Source of the DNA: an uncultured Muribaculaceae bacterium
Lineage (GTDB): Bacteria; Bacteroidota; Bacteroidia; Bacteroidales; Muribaculaceae
Length of the DNA: 15,289 nucleotides
Direction: 5' to 3'
NCBI GenBank assembly: GCA_910584525.1
Contig: CAJUAT010000060.1
Coordinates: forward strand, 1 to 15,289
A program made the translations under genes and the position numbers. Below the pieces are notes generated by a model. That model saw only the letters and a program-made list of their open reading frames with translations. It was not told the origin of the DNA and did not search any database. Shown one piece after another: positions 8,497 through 15,153 of the stretch (its first letter is position 1; the number at the start of each line of letters is the position of its first letter).

Positions 8497-8527
8497 TTTG
8501 ATATGTTAGGATAAATTTATAATTTTG
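8497..8527 (+). promoter_or_regulatory. Consensus Bacteroidetes promoter of tdk
   Basis: TTTG at 8497-8500, 19 nt, then TAATTTTG at 8520-8527. Both boxes match the Bacteroidetes -33/-7 consensus and the spacing is right. Transcription would start near 8532, giving a leader of about 70 nt. The promoter starts only 10 nt after the SIMPL stop codon. Confidence 0.75.
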
Positions 8528-8554
8528 TAAGGCGGCGCGGAAGTGCCGCCTTAC
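8527..8554 (+). terminator. GC-rich hairpin after the SIMPL gene, overlapping the tdk transcription start
   Basis: A perfect 10-bp stem, GTAAGGCGGC and its complement, has an 8-nt loop (GCGGAAGT). It lies 40 nt after the SIMPL stop and would end that transcript. There is no U-tract behind it, and its first base is the last base of the tdk -7 box. It could therefore also form at the very 5' end of the tdk mRNA. Confidence 0.6.
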
Positions 8555-8605
8555 TGATTCAATGACCAAGGAACAGAGCATGAGTCATTGAAGTTGACAA
8601 CAATT

Positions 8606-9223
8606 ATGGACAAGATAGGAAAACTATATTTCAGATACGGGACAATGGGGTCGGCAAAGACGGCGTTGCTGCTGACCACGGCATATAATTTTGAGGAGCG
8701 GGGTATGGCCTACCGGTGTTTCAAGCCGGTTGTGGATACCCGCGACAAGAAGAATGTGATACGCAGCCGTATAGGCATCGAGCGCGAATGCGCTTGGATT
8801 TATCATGAAACCAATCTTTACACGGAGATTCACGACATGCTTGCCAGCGGTGAAGGCCCGCAATGGATATTGGTCGATGAAGCGCAGTTCCTTACGCCGC
8901 AGCAGGTGGACCAGCTGGCCCAGGCTGTGGACGACTTCGGAATCAACGTGATATGTTACGGATTGCGCACCGACTTCCGCACCAATCTTTTCGAAGGGTC
9001 GAGGAGGTTGCTCGAGATTGCCGACACTATCGACGAAATAAAGTCGACCTGCACATGCGGACGCAAAACTATCGTCAATGCCCGCGTCAATTCCCGAGGA
9101 GAGATTATCACCGAGGGAGATGTGGTGGAAATAGGCGGCAACGACAAGTATATAGCAGTATGTCGGAGTTGCTGGCGCAATAAGCGCATAGAGCAGAGCA
9201 AGAAGGGCTCGCTGCCGATCTGA
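8606..9223 (+). CDS. tdk: Thymidine kinase
   Basis: Phosphorylates thymidine to dTMP with ATP in the pyrimidine salvage pathway; cytoplasmic and usually tetrameric. The 205-residue length fits type II thymidine kinases. It shows a P-loop GTMGSAKT (12-19), in which A18 replaces the usual glycine of SGK(S/T). It also shows the Walker B/catalytic motif ILVDEAQF (88-95, catalytic base E92), YGLRTDFRTNLFEGS (118-132), and a zinc-binding pair C149-x-C151 and C186-x2-C189 that closes the lasso loop. The frame is open to a TTG at 8588, but the ATG at 8606 gives the family-typical start MDKIGKLYFRYG. It has its own promoter and is followed 51 nt later by the cysteine desulfidase gene, probably in the same transcript. 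Confidence 0.96.
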   Translation: MDKIGKLYFRYGTMGSAKTALLLTTAYNFEERGMAYRCFKPVVDTRDKKNVIRSRIGIERECAWIYHETNLYTEIHDMLASGEGPQWILVDEAQFLTPQQVDQLAQAVDDFGINVICYGLRTDFRTNLFEGSRRLLEIADTIDEIKSTCTCGRKTIVNARVNSRGEIITEGDVVEIGGNDKYIAVCRSCWRNKRIEQSKKGSLPI

Positions 9224-9274
9224 GCAATTAGCCCAATATCACCCTCATAAACACCTTAACCTAATACCATAGCC

Positions 9275-10549
9275 ATGACACAAGAAGAACGGAAACGAAT
9301 AGGAGAGCTGATACGCCGGGAAGTGGTTCCGGCCATGGGCTGTACGGAACCGGCAGCAGTGGCTCTCTGTGTTGCGAAAGCCAAGGAGTTGTTAGGAGCC
9401 ATTCCCGACAGGATAGAGCTGTGGCTGAGCGGAAACATTATCAAGAATGCCATGGGTGTCGGTATCCCGGGCACCGGCATGATAGGTCTCCCGATTGCGG
9501 TGGCTCTCGGAGCGATATGCGGCAAGTCGGAGTATGGACTCGAAGTGCTCGGCGATGTGGATGCCTCCGCTCTTGAAAAAGGGAGGAAATATATCGAGGA
9601 GGACCGCATATCTGTCAGACACAAGGCCGATGCTCCTTCAAATCTATATATAGAGGTTGAAGTGAGGGCCGGCGACAGGAGGGCCGGGGCCGTGATTGCC
9701 GGTTCGCATACTAACTTCATCCGTGAGAGCGTGGGCGACGAGGTGGTCTTTTTCAAGGAGCTTGAAGGGGAGGCCGACAGCGGCGACGACATATGTCTCA
9801 ACCAGCGTATGGTCTATGACTATGCTCTCACGGCGCCTCTCGATGAGATAGAATATCTGCTGGAGGCCGGAGAGATGAACATGCAGGCGTCGCTCGAGGG
9901 GAGTCGTCATGATTATGGCCATTGTCTGGGCAATGTGCTGCGGGATGCCGGGAAGAGATATTTCGGCGATACGCCTTTGCTGCATATGGTGGAGCTGACT
10001 TCGTCGGCCTGCGATGCGCGGATGGGAGGTGCGCAGGTGTCGGTGATGTCGAATTCCGGCAGCGGCAACCAGGGAATCACGGCCACGCTGCCTGTGTTGA
10101 GCTATGCCCTGGATATAGGTGCCGACAAAGATCGGATGATACGGGCGTTGACGCTGAGCAGCCTTACGAGCATTTATATCAAGCAGAGTCTGGGCCGGCT
10201 GTCGGCGCTTTGCGGCTGTGTGGTGGCCTCTACAGCCGCATCGGCAGGTCTCGTGTATCTTATGGGTGGAGGTTACGACCATATCTGCGCCGCCATAAAG
10301 AACATGGTCGCCAATCTCACCGGCATGATATGTGACGGCGCCAAGCCATCGTGTGCCATGAAAATCTCTTCCGGGGTGTTCACGGCTCTGATGTCGTCGG
10401 TACTGGCCATGCAGGGCCAATGCGTGTCGTGTGCCGAAGGTATCATCGACACGGATATCGACAAGACCATCCGCAATCTCACCGGCATAGGCCGGGAAGC
10501 CATGACCGAAACCGACAGAAAGGTTCTGCGCATAATGGTTGAGAAATAA
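9275..10549 (+). CDS. cyuA: L-cysteine desulfidase / UPF0597 (serine dehydratase alpha-like) family protein
   Basis: A 424-residue homolog of E. coli CyuA (YhaM) and of the archaeal L-cysteine desulfidase. The family breaks down L-cysteine to pyruvate, sulfide and ammonia with a [4Fe-4S] cluster rather than PLP. Diagnostic stretches are MGCTEPAAVAL (21-31), GIPGTGMIGLPIA (63-75), AGSHTNFI (142-149), DARMGGAQ (247-254), SNSGSGNQGITATLP (259-273), LSALCGC (309-315) and MICDGAKPSCAMK (351-363). C23, C313, C353 and C360 are the likely cluster ligands or conserved cysteines. The length is normal and no key motif is missing. The start ATG precedes the family-typical N-terminal helix and the GCTEP motif at the usual distance. 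It follows tdk by 51 nt with no terminator or clear promoter between them. The exact substrate (cysteine or serine) is inferred from the family. Confidence 0.92.
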   Translation: MTQEERKRIGELIRREVVPAMGCTEPAAVALCVAKAKELLGAIPDRIELWLSGNIIKNAMGVGIPGTGMIGLPIAVALGAICGKSEYGLEVLGDVDASALEKGRKYIEEDRISVRHKADAPSNLYIEVEVRAGDRRAGAVIAGSHTNFIRESVGDEVVFFKELEGEADSGDDICLNQRMVYDYALTAPLDEIEYLLEAGEMNMQASLEGSRHDYGHCLGNVLRDAGKRYFGDTPLLHMVELTSSACDARMGGAQVSVMSNSGSGNQGITATLPVLSYALDIGADKDRMIRALTLSSLTSIYIKQSLGRLSALCGCVVASTAASAGLVYLMGGGYDHICAAIKNMVANLTGMICDGAKPSCAMKISSGVFTALMSSVLAMQGQCVSCAEGIIDTDIDKTIRNLTGIGREAMTETDRKVLRIMVEK

Positions 10550-10551
10550 AA

Positions 10552-10599
10552 TCGCTCTATAAGGCTGTCTGGGGTCAGTTGGCATCGTCGGTAGAGCGA
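10552..10599. other. Spaced inverted repeat after the cysteine desulfidase gene
   Basis: TCGCTCTA at 10552-10559 is repeated as its exact complement at 10592-10599, separated by 32 nt. It starts three bases after the cyuA stop codon. It may form a loose stem that helps end transcription, but the long loop and lack of a U-tract make this weak. Nothing else is seen between here and the tRNA promoter. Confidence 0.3.
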
Positions 10600-10653
10600 A
10601 GAGTTGTGAGGAGAGTGGCGTGCTGTGCGGTGCGCGTTTGCTTGGCAGATGTA

Positions 10654-10685
10654 TTTGCATAAGCAGATGATTTTTGTTAATTTTG
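10654..10685 (+). promoter_or_regulatory. Consensus Bacteroidetes promoter of the tRNA gene
   Basis: TTTG at 10654-10657, 20 nt, then TAATTTTG at 10678-10685 followed by CA. Both boxes match the consensus. The predicted start near 10691 is only about six bases before the tRNA 5' end, as is common for single tRNA genes. Confidence 0.82.
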
Positions 10686-10696
10686 CAGTCGCAACC

Positions 10697-10778
10697 GCGC
10701 GTGTGGCGTAATTGGTAGCCGCGCTAGACTTAGGATCTAGTGTCGAAAGACGTGTAGGTTCGAGTCCTATCACGCGCA
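10697..10778 (+). tRNA. tRNA-Leu, anticodon TAG (reads CUA and related CUN codons)
   Basis: The cloverleaf folds completely: acceptor stem GCGCGTG with CACGCGC plus discriminator A (10778); a D arm containing TTGGTAG; anticodon stem CTAGA (10724-10728) with TCTAG, loop CTTAGGA and anticodon TAG at 10731-10733; a long class II variable arm (GTC, GAAA, GAC); and a T arm GTAGG-TTCGAGT-CCTAT with one G-T pair. The long variable arm and A discriminator fit leucine. CCA is not encoded (the next bases are CAG), as is usual in Bacteroidetes. Confidence 0.97.
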
Positions 10779-10781
10779 CAG

Positions 10782-10817
10782 AGAAACCGCAGCCTGTCGA
10801 TTCAGGTTGCGGTTTCT
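10782..10817. terminator. Hairpin shared by the tRNA gene and the convergent protease operon
   Basis: A 15-bp stem (AGAAACCGCAGCCTG against CAGGTTGCGGTTTCT, with one G-T pair) has a 6-nt loop. It starts four bases after the tRNA and, on the - strand, 21 nt after the stop of the last operon gene. It can end both transcripts. The 3' arm ends TTTCT, but no long U-tract follows. Confidence 0.75.
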
Positions 10818-10838
10818 GTTCGTCGATGTCTGTCGCGC

Positions 10839-11708
10839 TTACTTCGGCATGATTTTCCTTGCCTTGCCGCCATGCCGCTCTATGCATGGCTGCCCTTTCA
10901 CAGGCGCCGTTATCCGCTGCCCCTGCAGATTGAAGTAGACGGGTGCGGCATTGTCGTCGGCTATGATGTCGCCGATACCGCTGAGTCGGTTCACAAGCGC
11001 GTCATAGGATGCCTTGTCGCCATAGAGGAAATTGCCGGAGTTGTCGTAGACGGCAACGAGATATCCTAACATTCCGGGCGTATCCACTGATACGCTCTCG
11101 AACGGACCATGGGTTACTGCCATGACGTACATATTCGGAAGAAATCCGCAGGTGGCACCTATCCCCTCTATGCATTGCAGTTCGGTATTGGCAATACGGG
11201 TGTCGGCATTGTCGGCTGTGACAGTCGCTGTATATCTGTGCCGCAAAGAGCCATCCAACAAGGTGTCAGGAAGTGACATCACGGCATATTTCCAGTCCTG
11301 GATTTCGGCAAAGACCTGACCATGCTGACATCCCGGTAAAATGTCTCCAGTTTTGGCCAAGAAATCATACATGAGAATGTCCTTTTTCCTGTCATTGTCG
11401 TATACCCATACCTTGCTGCCTTCTTCCTTGAAGAGCCATTCTTTCGACGGTCTGCTTGATGCGGACACGCATATGTCGAAGAAATTCCCATCGACATCAC
11501 GCATAAGGGTTCTTGTGGCCCGGAATTTATAATATTCCGAATCGGTATCGCCATTCTCCTTAAAGAACCTCATGTGGTGAACCACATTGCCATTATGCTC
11601 CTTTTGAGTCTGAGGAACAAGCATTCTGCCTTCCACCTGGTATACCCATGTGAGGTTCTCGTCGCATAACTGCGTTTCTGTGGCCATTGCTGTTGTGTTC
11701 GCTATCAC
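10839..11708 (-). CDS. Small secreted-family protein of unknown function (paralog A), signal peptide out of frame
   Basis: The open frame encodes 289 residues from a GTG; without its leader the protein would be cytoplasmic. The body shares motifs with the adjacent paralog B: LCDENLTW (14-21), KDILMYDF (109-116), SLPDTLLDG (145-153), RYTATV (158-163) and CIEGIGATCGFL (179-190). The pattern 'YDF...GD...LPDTL...IEGIG..GF' recurs in many secreted Bacteroidetes proteins of unknown function. The tail NAAPVYFNLQGQRI (253-266) to GGKARKIMPK resembles the short C-terminal sorting-like tails of this lineage. A hydrophobic signal-peptide start (MTKKLPMILVAAIHGA) lies just upstream at 11755 in another frame, and the in-frame piece VIANTTAMA looks like its missing end. 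A one-base deletion (or two-base insertion) near 11707-11725 therefore probably split the gene, or the sequence has an error here. The leader ATG is 18 nt after the stop of paralog B, so the two are co-transcribed. Confidence 0.75.
   Translation of the reverse strand: MIANTTAMATETQLCDENLTWVYQVEGRMLVPQTQKEHNGNVVHHMRFFKENGDTDSEYYKFRATRTLMRDVDGNFFDICVSASSRPSKEWLFKEEGSKVWVYDNDRKKDILMYDFLAKTGDILPGCQHGQVFAEIQDWKYAVMSLPDTLLDGSLRHRYTATVTADNADTRIANTELQCIEGIGATCGFLPNMYVMAVTHGPFESVSVDTPGMLGYLVAVYDNSGNFLYGDKASYDALVNRLSGIGDIIADDNAAPVYFNLQGQRITAPVKGQPCIERHGGKARKIMPK
10908..10956 (-). repeat. Conserved 49-bp tail cassette, copy in paralog A
   Basis: This segment encodes the DNAAPVYFNLQGQRIT part of paralog A. 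It matches 11852-11900 in paralog B at 45 of 49 bases, with an exact 22-base run at its right end. The rest of the two genes matches only in short protein motifs, so this piece stands out. Confidence 0.8.
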
Positions 11709-11755
11709 GCACCATGAATTGCAGCGACTAGAATCATTGGGAGTTTTTTAGTCAT
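11705..11755 (-). other. Out-of-frame signal-peptide start of paralog A
   Basis: Reading down from the ATG at 11755 gives 16 codons, MTKKLPMILVAAIHGA, then TGA and TAG. The lysine pair followed by a hydrophobic core is typical of a signal peptide n- and h-region. Its TGA stop overlaps the GTG that opens the body frame (GTGA at 11708-11705). Joining the two frames gives a normal signal peptide ending AMA before TETQLCDEN, like MYA before TSLCDDN in paralog B. Confidence 0.7.
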
Positions 11756-11773
11756 ATTCAGAGTTATTTAAGG

Positions 11774-12670
11774 TTAATATTGCCCTTTCCAGACCAACTT
11801 TTGGACATTGCCGCCATGAGCGCACACCACAATATCACCTATATTGGGTGTCGTTATTCGCTGTCCCTGCAGGTTGTAGTAGACGGGTGCGGCATTGTCG
11901 GTCAATATGGGTGTCATGCCGGAATACAAAGCCTCAAAATTCTGGAACAACTCCTCTTCGCCGTATATTACGCCAAGCCTTTTATCCTTTACACCTATCA
12001 GCGTAGGGAAATTGCCAGGGTTGTCAGGGGATATTTCATCAGGGAGATGGCCTCCATAATATTGGAATATGTAAAAACTACATAAGAATCCGTCAGTGGC
12101 GCCAATTCCCTCGATGCATCTGAAGTCGGGATTGTATATTTTACCTTCAAGACTTGCCGCTGTATAGCATCTCCTGCTGATACCTCCAGTTAAGGTGTCG
12201 GGAAGTATGAGGGCTACCGTTTCTCCGAACTCGTCTAAGGGTAGATATTCCTGTTGTCCGGGGAATGGCGTTTTGTTGGCTATGGCAAAATCGTAAACAA
12301 GAATATCTTCACCCCATCTGTCAAACCATACCTTATCGCCATCCTGACGAAAGAACCAGTTGCTTTTCAGCTGGTCATCGGAAAAGCGCTGGCAGTCGGC
12401 GCCAGGTTGCATTACGCTTCTGACTATTCTGAGTTCCTTGTATTCACGGCCGTTTTTGACGACAGAGCCGACAAACCGAGCCTCGTACAATGCTGTTGCT
12501 GACTTATTTTCCCAGTTCCCGTTTGCTTGATAAAGCCATGTCTTGTTATCATCACATAACGATGTGGCATACATGGGAATATGTAATACCAGAACGGCCA
12601 GCAATATGATGAAACAACTCCCGGTCTTAAATCGGCATAGAGCCGCCTTGACTGCATTATTCATGTTCAT
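11774..12670 (-). CDS. Small secreted protein of unknown function (paralog B)
   Basis: A 298-residue protein with a signal peptide: hydrophobic core SCFIILLAVLVLHIP (18-32) and likely cleavage after MYA (35). The mature part has the same motif order as paralog A: LCDDNKTWLYQ (38-48), EDILVYDF (121-128), LPDTLTGG (156-163), RCYTAA (167-172) and CIEGIGATDGFL (185-196). The tail NAAPVYYNLQGQRITTP (259-275) ends GGNVQKLVWKGQY and resembles the sorting-like tails of this lineage. No catalytic motif is seen. The ATG at 12670 lies inside the protease gene, overlapping its end by 14 nt, so translation is probably coupled; an ATG at 12664 (M3) is also possible. Position and export suggest that it works with the protease, for example as a substrate, inhibitor or surface partner, but this is inference. 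Confidence 0.85.
   Translation of the reverse strand: MNMNNAVKAALCRFKTGSCFIILLAVLVLHIPMYATSLCDDNKTWLYQANGNWENKSATALYEARFVGSVVKNGREYKELRIVRSVMQPGADCQRFSDDQLKSNWFFRQDGDKVWFDRWGEDILVYDFAIANKTPFPGQQEYLPLDEFGETVALILPDTLTGGISRRCYTAASLEGKIYNPDFRCIEGIGATDGFLCSFYIFQYYGGHLPDEISPDNPGNFPTLIGVKDKRLGVIYGEEELFQNFEALYSGMTPILTDNAAPVYYNLQGQRITTPNIGDIVVCAHGGNVQKLVWKGQY
11852..11900 (-). repeat. Conserved 49-bp tail cassette, copy in paralog B
   Basis: Encodes the NAAPVYYNLQGQRIT part of paralog B. It matches 10908-10956 in paralog A at 45 of 49 bases in the same orientation, about 0.94 kb away. Confidence 0.8.
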
Positions 12671-15131
12671 GGGTTTTGATGGTTAAACTTCCTCCTTTCT
12701 CGACACTGAATCCAGGACCTAATATGGTCGAATTGGAAATAATCTCGAGTTTGCCTCCATTTTTTACAAGATCCTCTTTCAGGGAAACATCCATATCGGC
12801 ATTTATGGATAATTTACCTCCATGCTCGATTGTGAGAGCATTATCTGTCGAAAAGGAGCTAAGACATCTAAGGTTAATTATTCCTTCTTGTTTTATTGTC
12901 AATGAATTGCCATTGTCGTGTTGAAGGGTGACAGGGTAATTCACAATGAAGGAACGAGTTTTGTTGATGACTGCATCTTCAATTACAAGACGGGAAAACG
13001 GAATAAATCCTTTTTTGGTTAGTGTGAATTGAGCGCAAATGCCCTGTTCGTCAAAACCATTAGTACTGTTTAATGCAGTTTTTGATATAGAATACTCGTT
13101 TTCATTAGCTCCTACAAAAATTTTTTGCAGTACACTGTTGCCGTCATTTAAGATTATTGATGAAGATGCTATATCGGGGGATTGCAACACAATATTGCTA
13201 CTGTTGATACATGGATTTAGATTGAAAAAGGAAGGAGTCCCGTTCCAGACTTTGAATTCGGGGTCACCAAACAGCATCCTCATAAATTGGCTGTAGCGAT
13301 GGTTTATTACACCAATTGATTTTAGATGAACTTCTCCTATGGAAATATCTTCATTAAGGTATTTCCCGAATCCCGCTTCTAAGGGCGGCCCATAATCTAT
13401 GTATAAGGGCCTTGTGTTTCCAATAAATGCTACACCTCCGAAATTTCCCGCACAGGTGAAAGCACTCCCCATATTATATGAGAGTCCCTTGTCTTCATAG
13501 CTGTCTATTGAAGCTGTGTTGCATCCTACTGTGAAAAGAATATTGGGGGAGTTGATATTTTTCAGCTTGTCGAACGAGTTATTTGACTCCAACTGGTAAG
13601 AATTGGGTTTTTCGGCTGAGTAGACGAAATACACGTAATCGCTTAATGCGTTTATATATCTATATGAGTTCGCATAATTGCCTGATACACACATAAATAT
13701 TGGAGTAGCATGACCGATTATGCTAATTATCCCTGCTTTTGAAATAGCATCTATTGCTTCTTCCCCAGTTGGATGATTGTCAGCAAATGAATCTCCACCT
13801 GGATCGTCAAGCCATGTAACGTTGCCATTAAACGAGTAATCCTTAAAAAAGGTGGGTTGCTTGCTGTTTGCGAATTGATTTTGCCGTATGGCAAGTCCTT
13901 GACCGAGGTATTGAGCGTTTCCATTTCCGGGGAATAATTCATAGTGATATAGTTTGTTAAGATAATTATGAAGTTCCCGTGTTGAATTTGCCGGTATTCT
14001 ACCTACTGGAAGTACTCCGGAGAAAGGAGCTCTATTGACAAAGCATGAGTAGTTCCCATCTTTGCCTTTTAGCAAAGAAAAGTGCGAATTTAAATCGGAA
14101 TAATACGCATCACTCGGTATGTAGAATAAATGGTCAAATGGAAGATCGGCGAATCGGCTCATATCCTTATCTGTAAATTTTCGGAATCTTCTTGCCGGCA
14201 TGTCAGTGTATTTTCCACCTATTAGAAGGACATGGTTTTGCCATGTTACTGTATCGACGTTGCATTTTAACCAATTTCTAAGTCGTTCGGCATCATCACA
14301 TCCATCGGTAGAGGCTACAATGTCTTCGATGCAGTGTACGCGGACATCGAGACCCTTGGCTCGTTTTAGCGCCACAAGCATGTCAAGGTCATCTGCAAAA
14401 TCCTCAGGGGTGATAATATAATAGCGCCCAAGCTTATGCCCATCTACAGCCGAGCCGACAAAGTCGTCTTCCAACAGATTTCCTTCAAAAATCAATTCAT
14501 CCTGAGCTCCGCGAAGAGTGCACTCGAAGACTTCTGACTGTAGACCGATAGGGCGGTGACACATCTCCTCCGGCGGGCAGAGCTGATATTCGAGCTGCAG
14601 TCCGACGGATTCATATGGAGTCAGCGACATAGCGCCGCTGCTATGTGAATAGAGAGGAACACCTATCCTGACCGTATGTATACGGCCCTTTTGAAAACCG
14701 TCGTCGAACACCACAGGCAGAGGCTGGATGTCGGCTGCAAGAGCCTCATCCGAAAGCGGAGTGAATAAGTCGGCCGGATTGTCGTTATAAGTCATTGGCG
14801 GCTGGTGCGGCCATACAGGAGCGTTCAGCCATACGTCTCCACCCATGGAACAGCTTTCGAGACTCACCGAAAATCCGTTGCTGTATGTCGGCACCTCAAT
14901 CTCATATATGCGGTAAGGGATATCGGGCAGTCCAGTTTCCGACAGATAGGCGCAGCCATCACACGACAGACGAGTATATTCACAGCCGTCATATCCGGTT
15001 ATGACCTCCATGCCTACATCGTTGAAGCCGGGATTCACAGAGAAGCTGAAAGTGTCAGCCGCCGCCGTTGTCGGAAAGAGCAGCGAGGCATACAGCAACC
15101 CCAGCATCAAATGTTTTGTAATCGTTTTCAT
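12657..15131 (-). CDS. Gingipain-family (C25) cysteine protease, secreted
   Basis: An 824-residue exported protease. A signal peptide at 1-25 (MLGLLYASLLFPTTAAA) is followed by a propeptide-like region about 26-230 (LPDIPYRIYEIEVP at 68-81; RIGVPLYSHSSG at 155-166). The C25 catalytic domain spans about 235-635: GRYYIITPEDF (235-245), HVLLIGG (300-306), the catalytic histidine H474 in IISIIGHATPI, the catalytic cysteine C537 in NILFTVGCNTASID, and LFGDPEFKVWNGTP (620-633), equivalent to the conserved GDP block of gingipains. The C-terminal part, about 640-824, is beta-rich and ends with solenoid-like repeats (LTIEHGGKLSI, GGKLEII, GGSLTIKT). No T9SS sorting domain follows the solenoid: the protein stops at THEHE. 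The gene is a mosaic: residues 1 to about 265 are GC-rich, the rest markedly AT-rich. It follows the partial upstream gene by 22 nt and overlaps paralog B. Cleavage specificity cannot be read from the sequence. Confidence 0.92.
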   Translation of the reverse strand: MKTITKHLMLGLLYASLLFPTTAAADTFSFSVNPGFNDVGMEVITGYDGCEYTRLSCDGCAYLSETGLPDIPYRIYEIEVPTYSNGFSVSLESCSMGGDVWLNAPVWPHQPPMTYNDNPADLFTPLSDEALAADIQPLPVVFDDGFQKGRIHTVRIGVPLYSHSSGAMSLTPYESVGLQLEYQLCPPEEMCHRPIGLQSEVFECTLRGAQDELIFEGNLLEDDFVGSAVDGHKLGRYYIITPEDFADDLDMLVALKRAKGLDVRVHCIEDIVASTDGCDDAERLRNWLKCNVDTVTWQNHVLLIGGKYTDMPARRFRKFTDKDMSRFADLPFDHLFYIPSDAYYSDLNSHFSLLKGKDGNYSCFVNRAPFSGVLPVGRIPANSTRELHNYLNKLYHYELFPGNGNAQYLGQGLAIRQNQFANSKQPTFFKDYSFNGNVTWLDDPGGDSFADNHPTGEEAIDAISKAGIISIIGHATPIFMCVSGNYANSYRYINALSDYVYFVYSAEKPNSYQLESNNSFDKLKNINSPNILFTVGCNTASIDSYEDKGLSYNMGSAFTCAGNFGGVAFIGNTRPLYIDYGPPLEAGFGKYLNEDISIGEVHLKSIGVINHRYSQFMRMLFGDPEFKVWNGTPSFFNLNPCINSSNIVLQSPDIASSSIILNDGNSVLQKIFVGANENEYSISKTALNSTNGFDEQGICAQFTLTKKGFIPFSRLVIEDAVINKTRSFIVNYPVTLQHDNGNSLTIKQEGIINLRCLSSFSTDNALTIEHGGKLSINADMDVSLKEDLVKNGGKLEIISNSTILGPGFSVEKGGSLTIKTHEHE

Positions 15132-15153
15132 AACTGTAGCATTTGAGAAGATT

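Noticed and set aside
9644..10660. 338-codon open frame opposite the cysteine desulfidase
   Set aside because: The + strand protein has diagnostic family motifs through the same region; the antisense product is H/R-rich and has no recognisable motif.
11705..11725. Programmed -1 ribosomal frameshift in paralog A
   Set aside because: The frames have the right relation for a -1 shift, but there is no slippery heptamer before the TGA and no obvious stimulatory structure; mutation or error is simpler.
11744..11749. Phase-variable homopolymer (A6 on the - strand) as cause of the paralog A frameshift
   Set aside because: Changing the length of this run would move the hydrophobic core out of frame (giving TPNDSSRCN), so the break must be downstream of the core.
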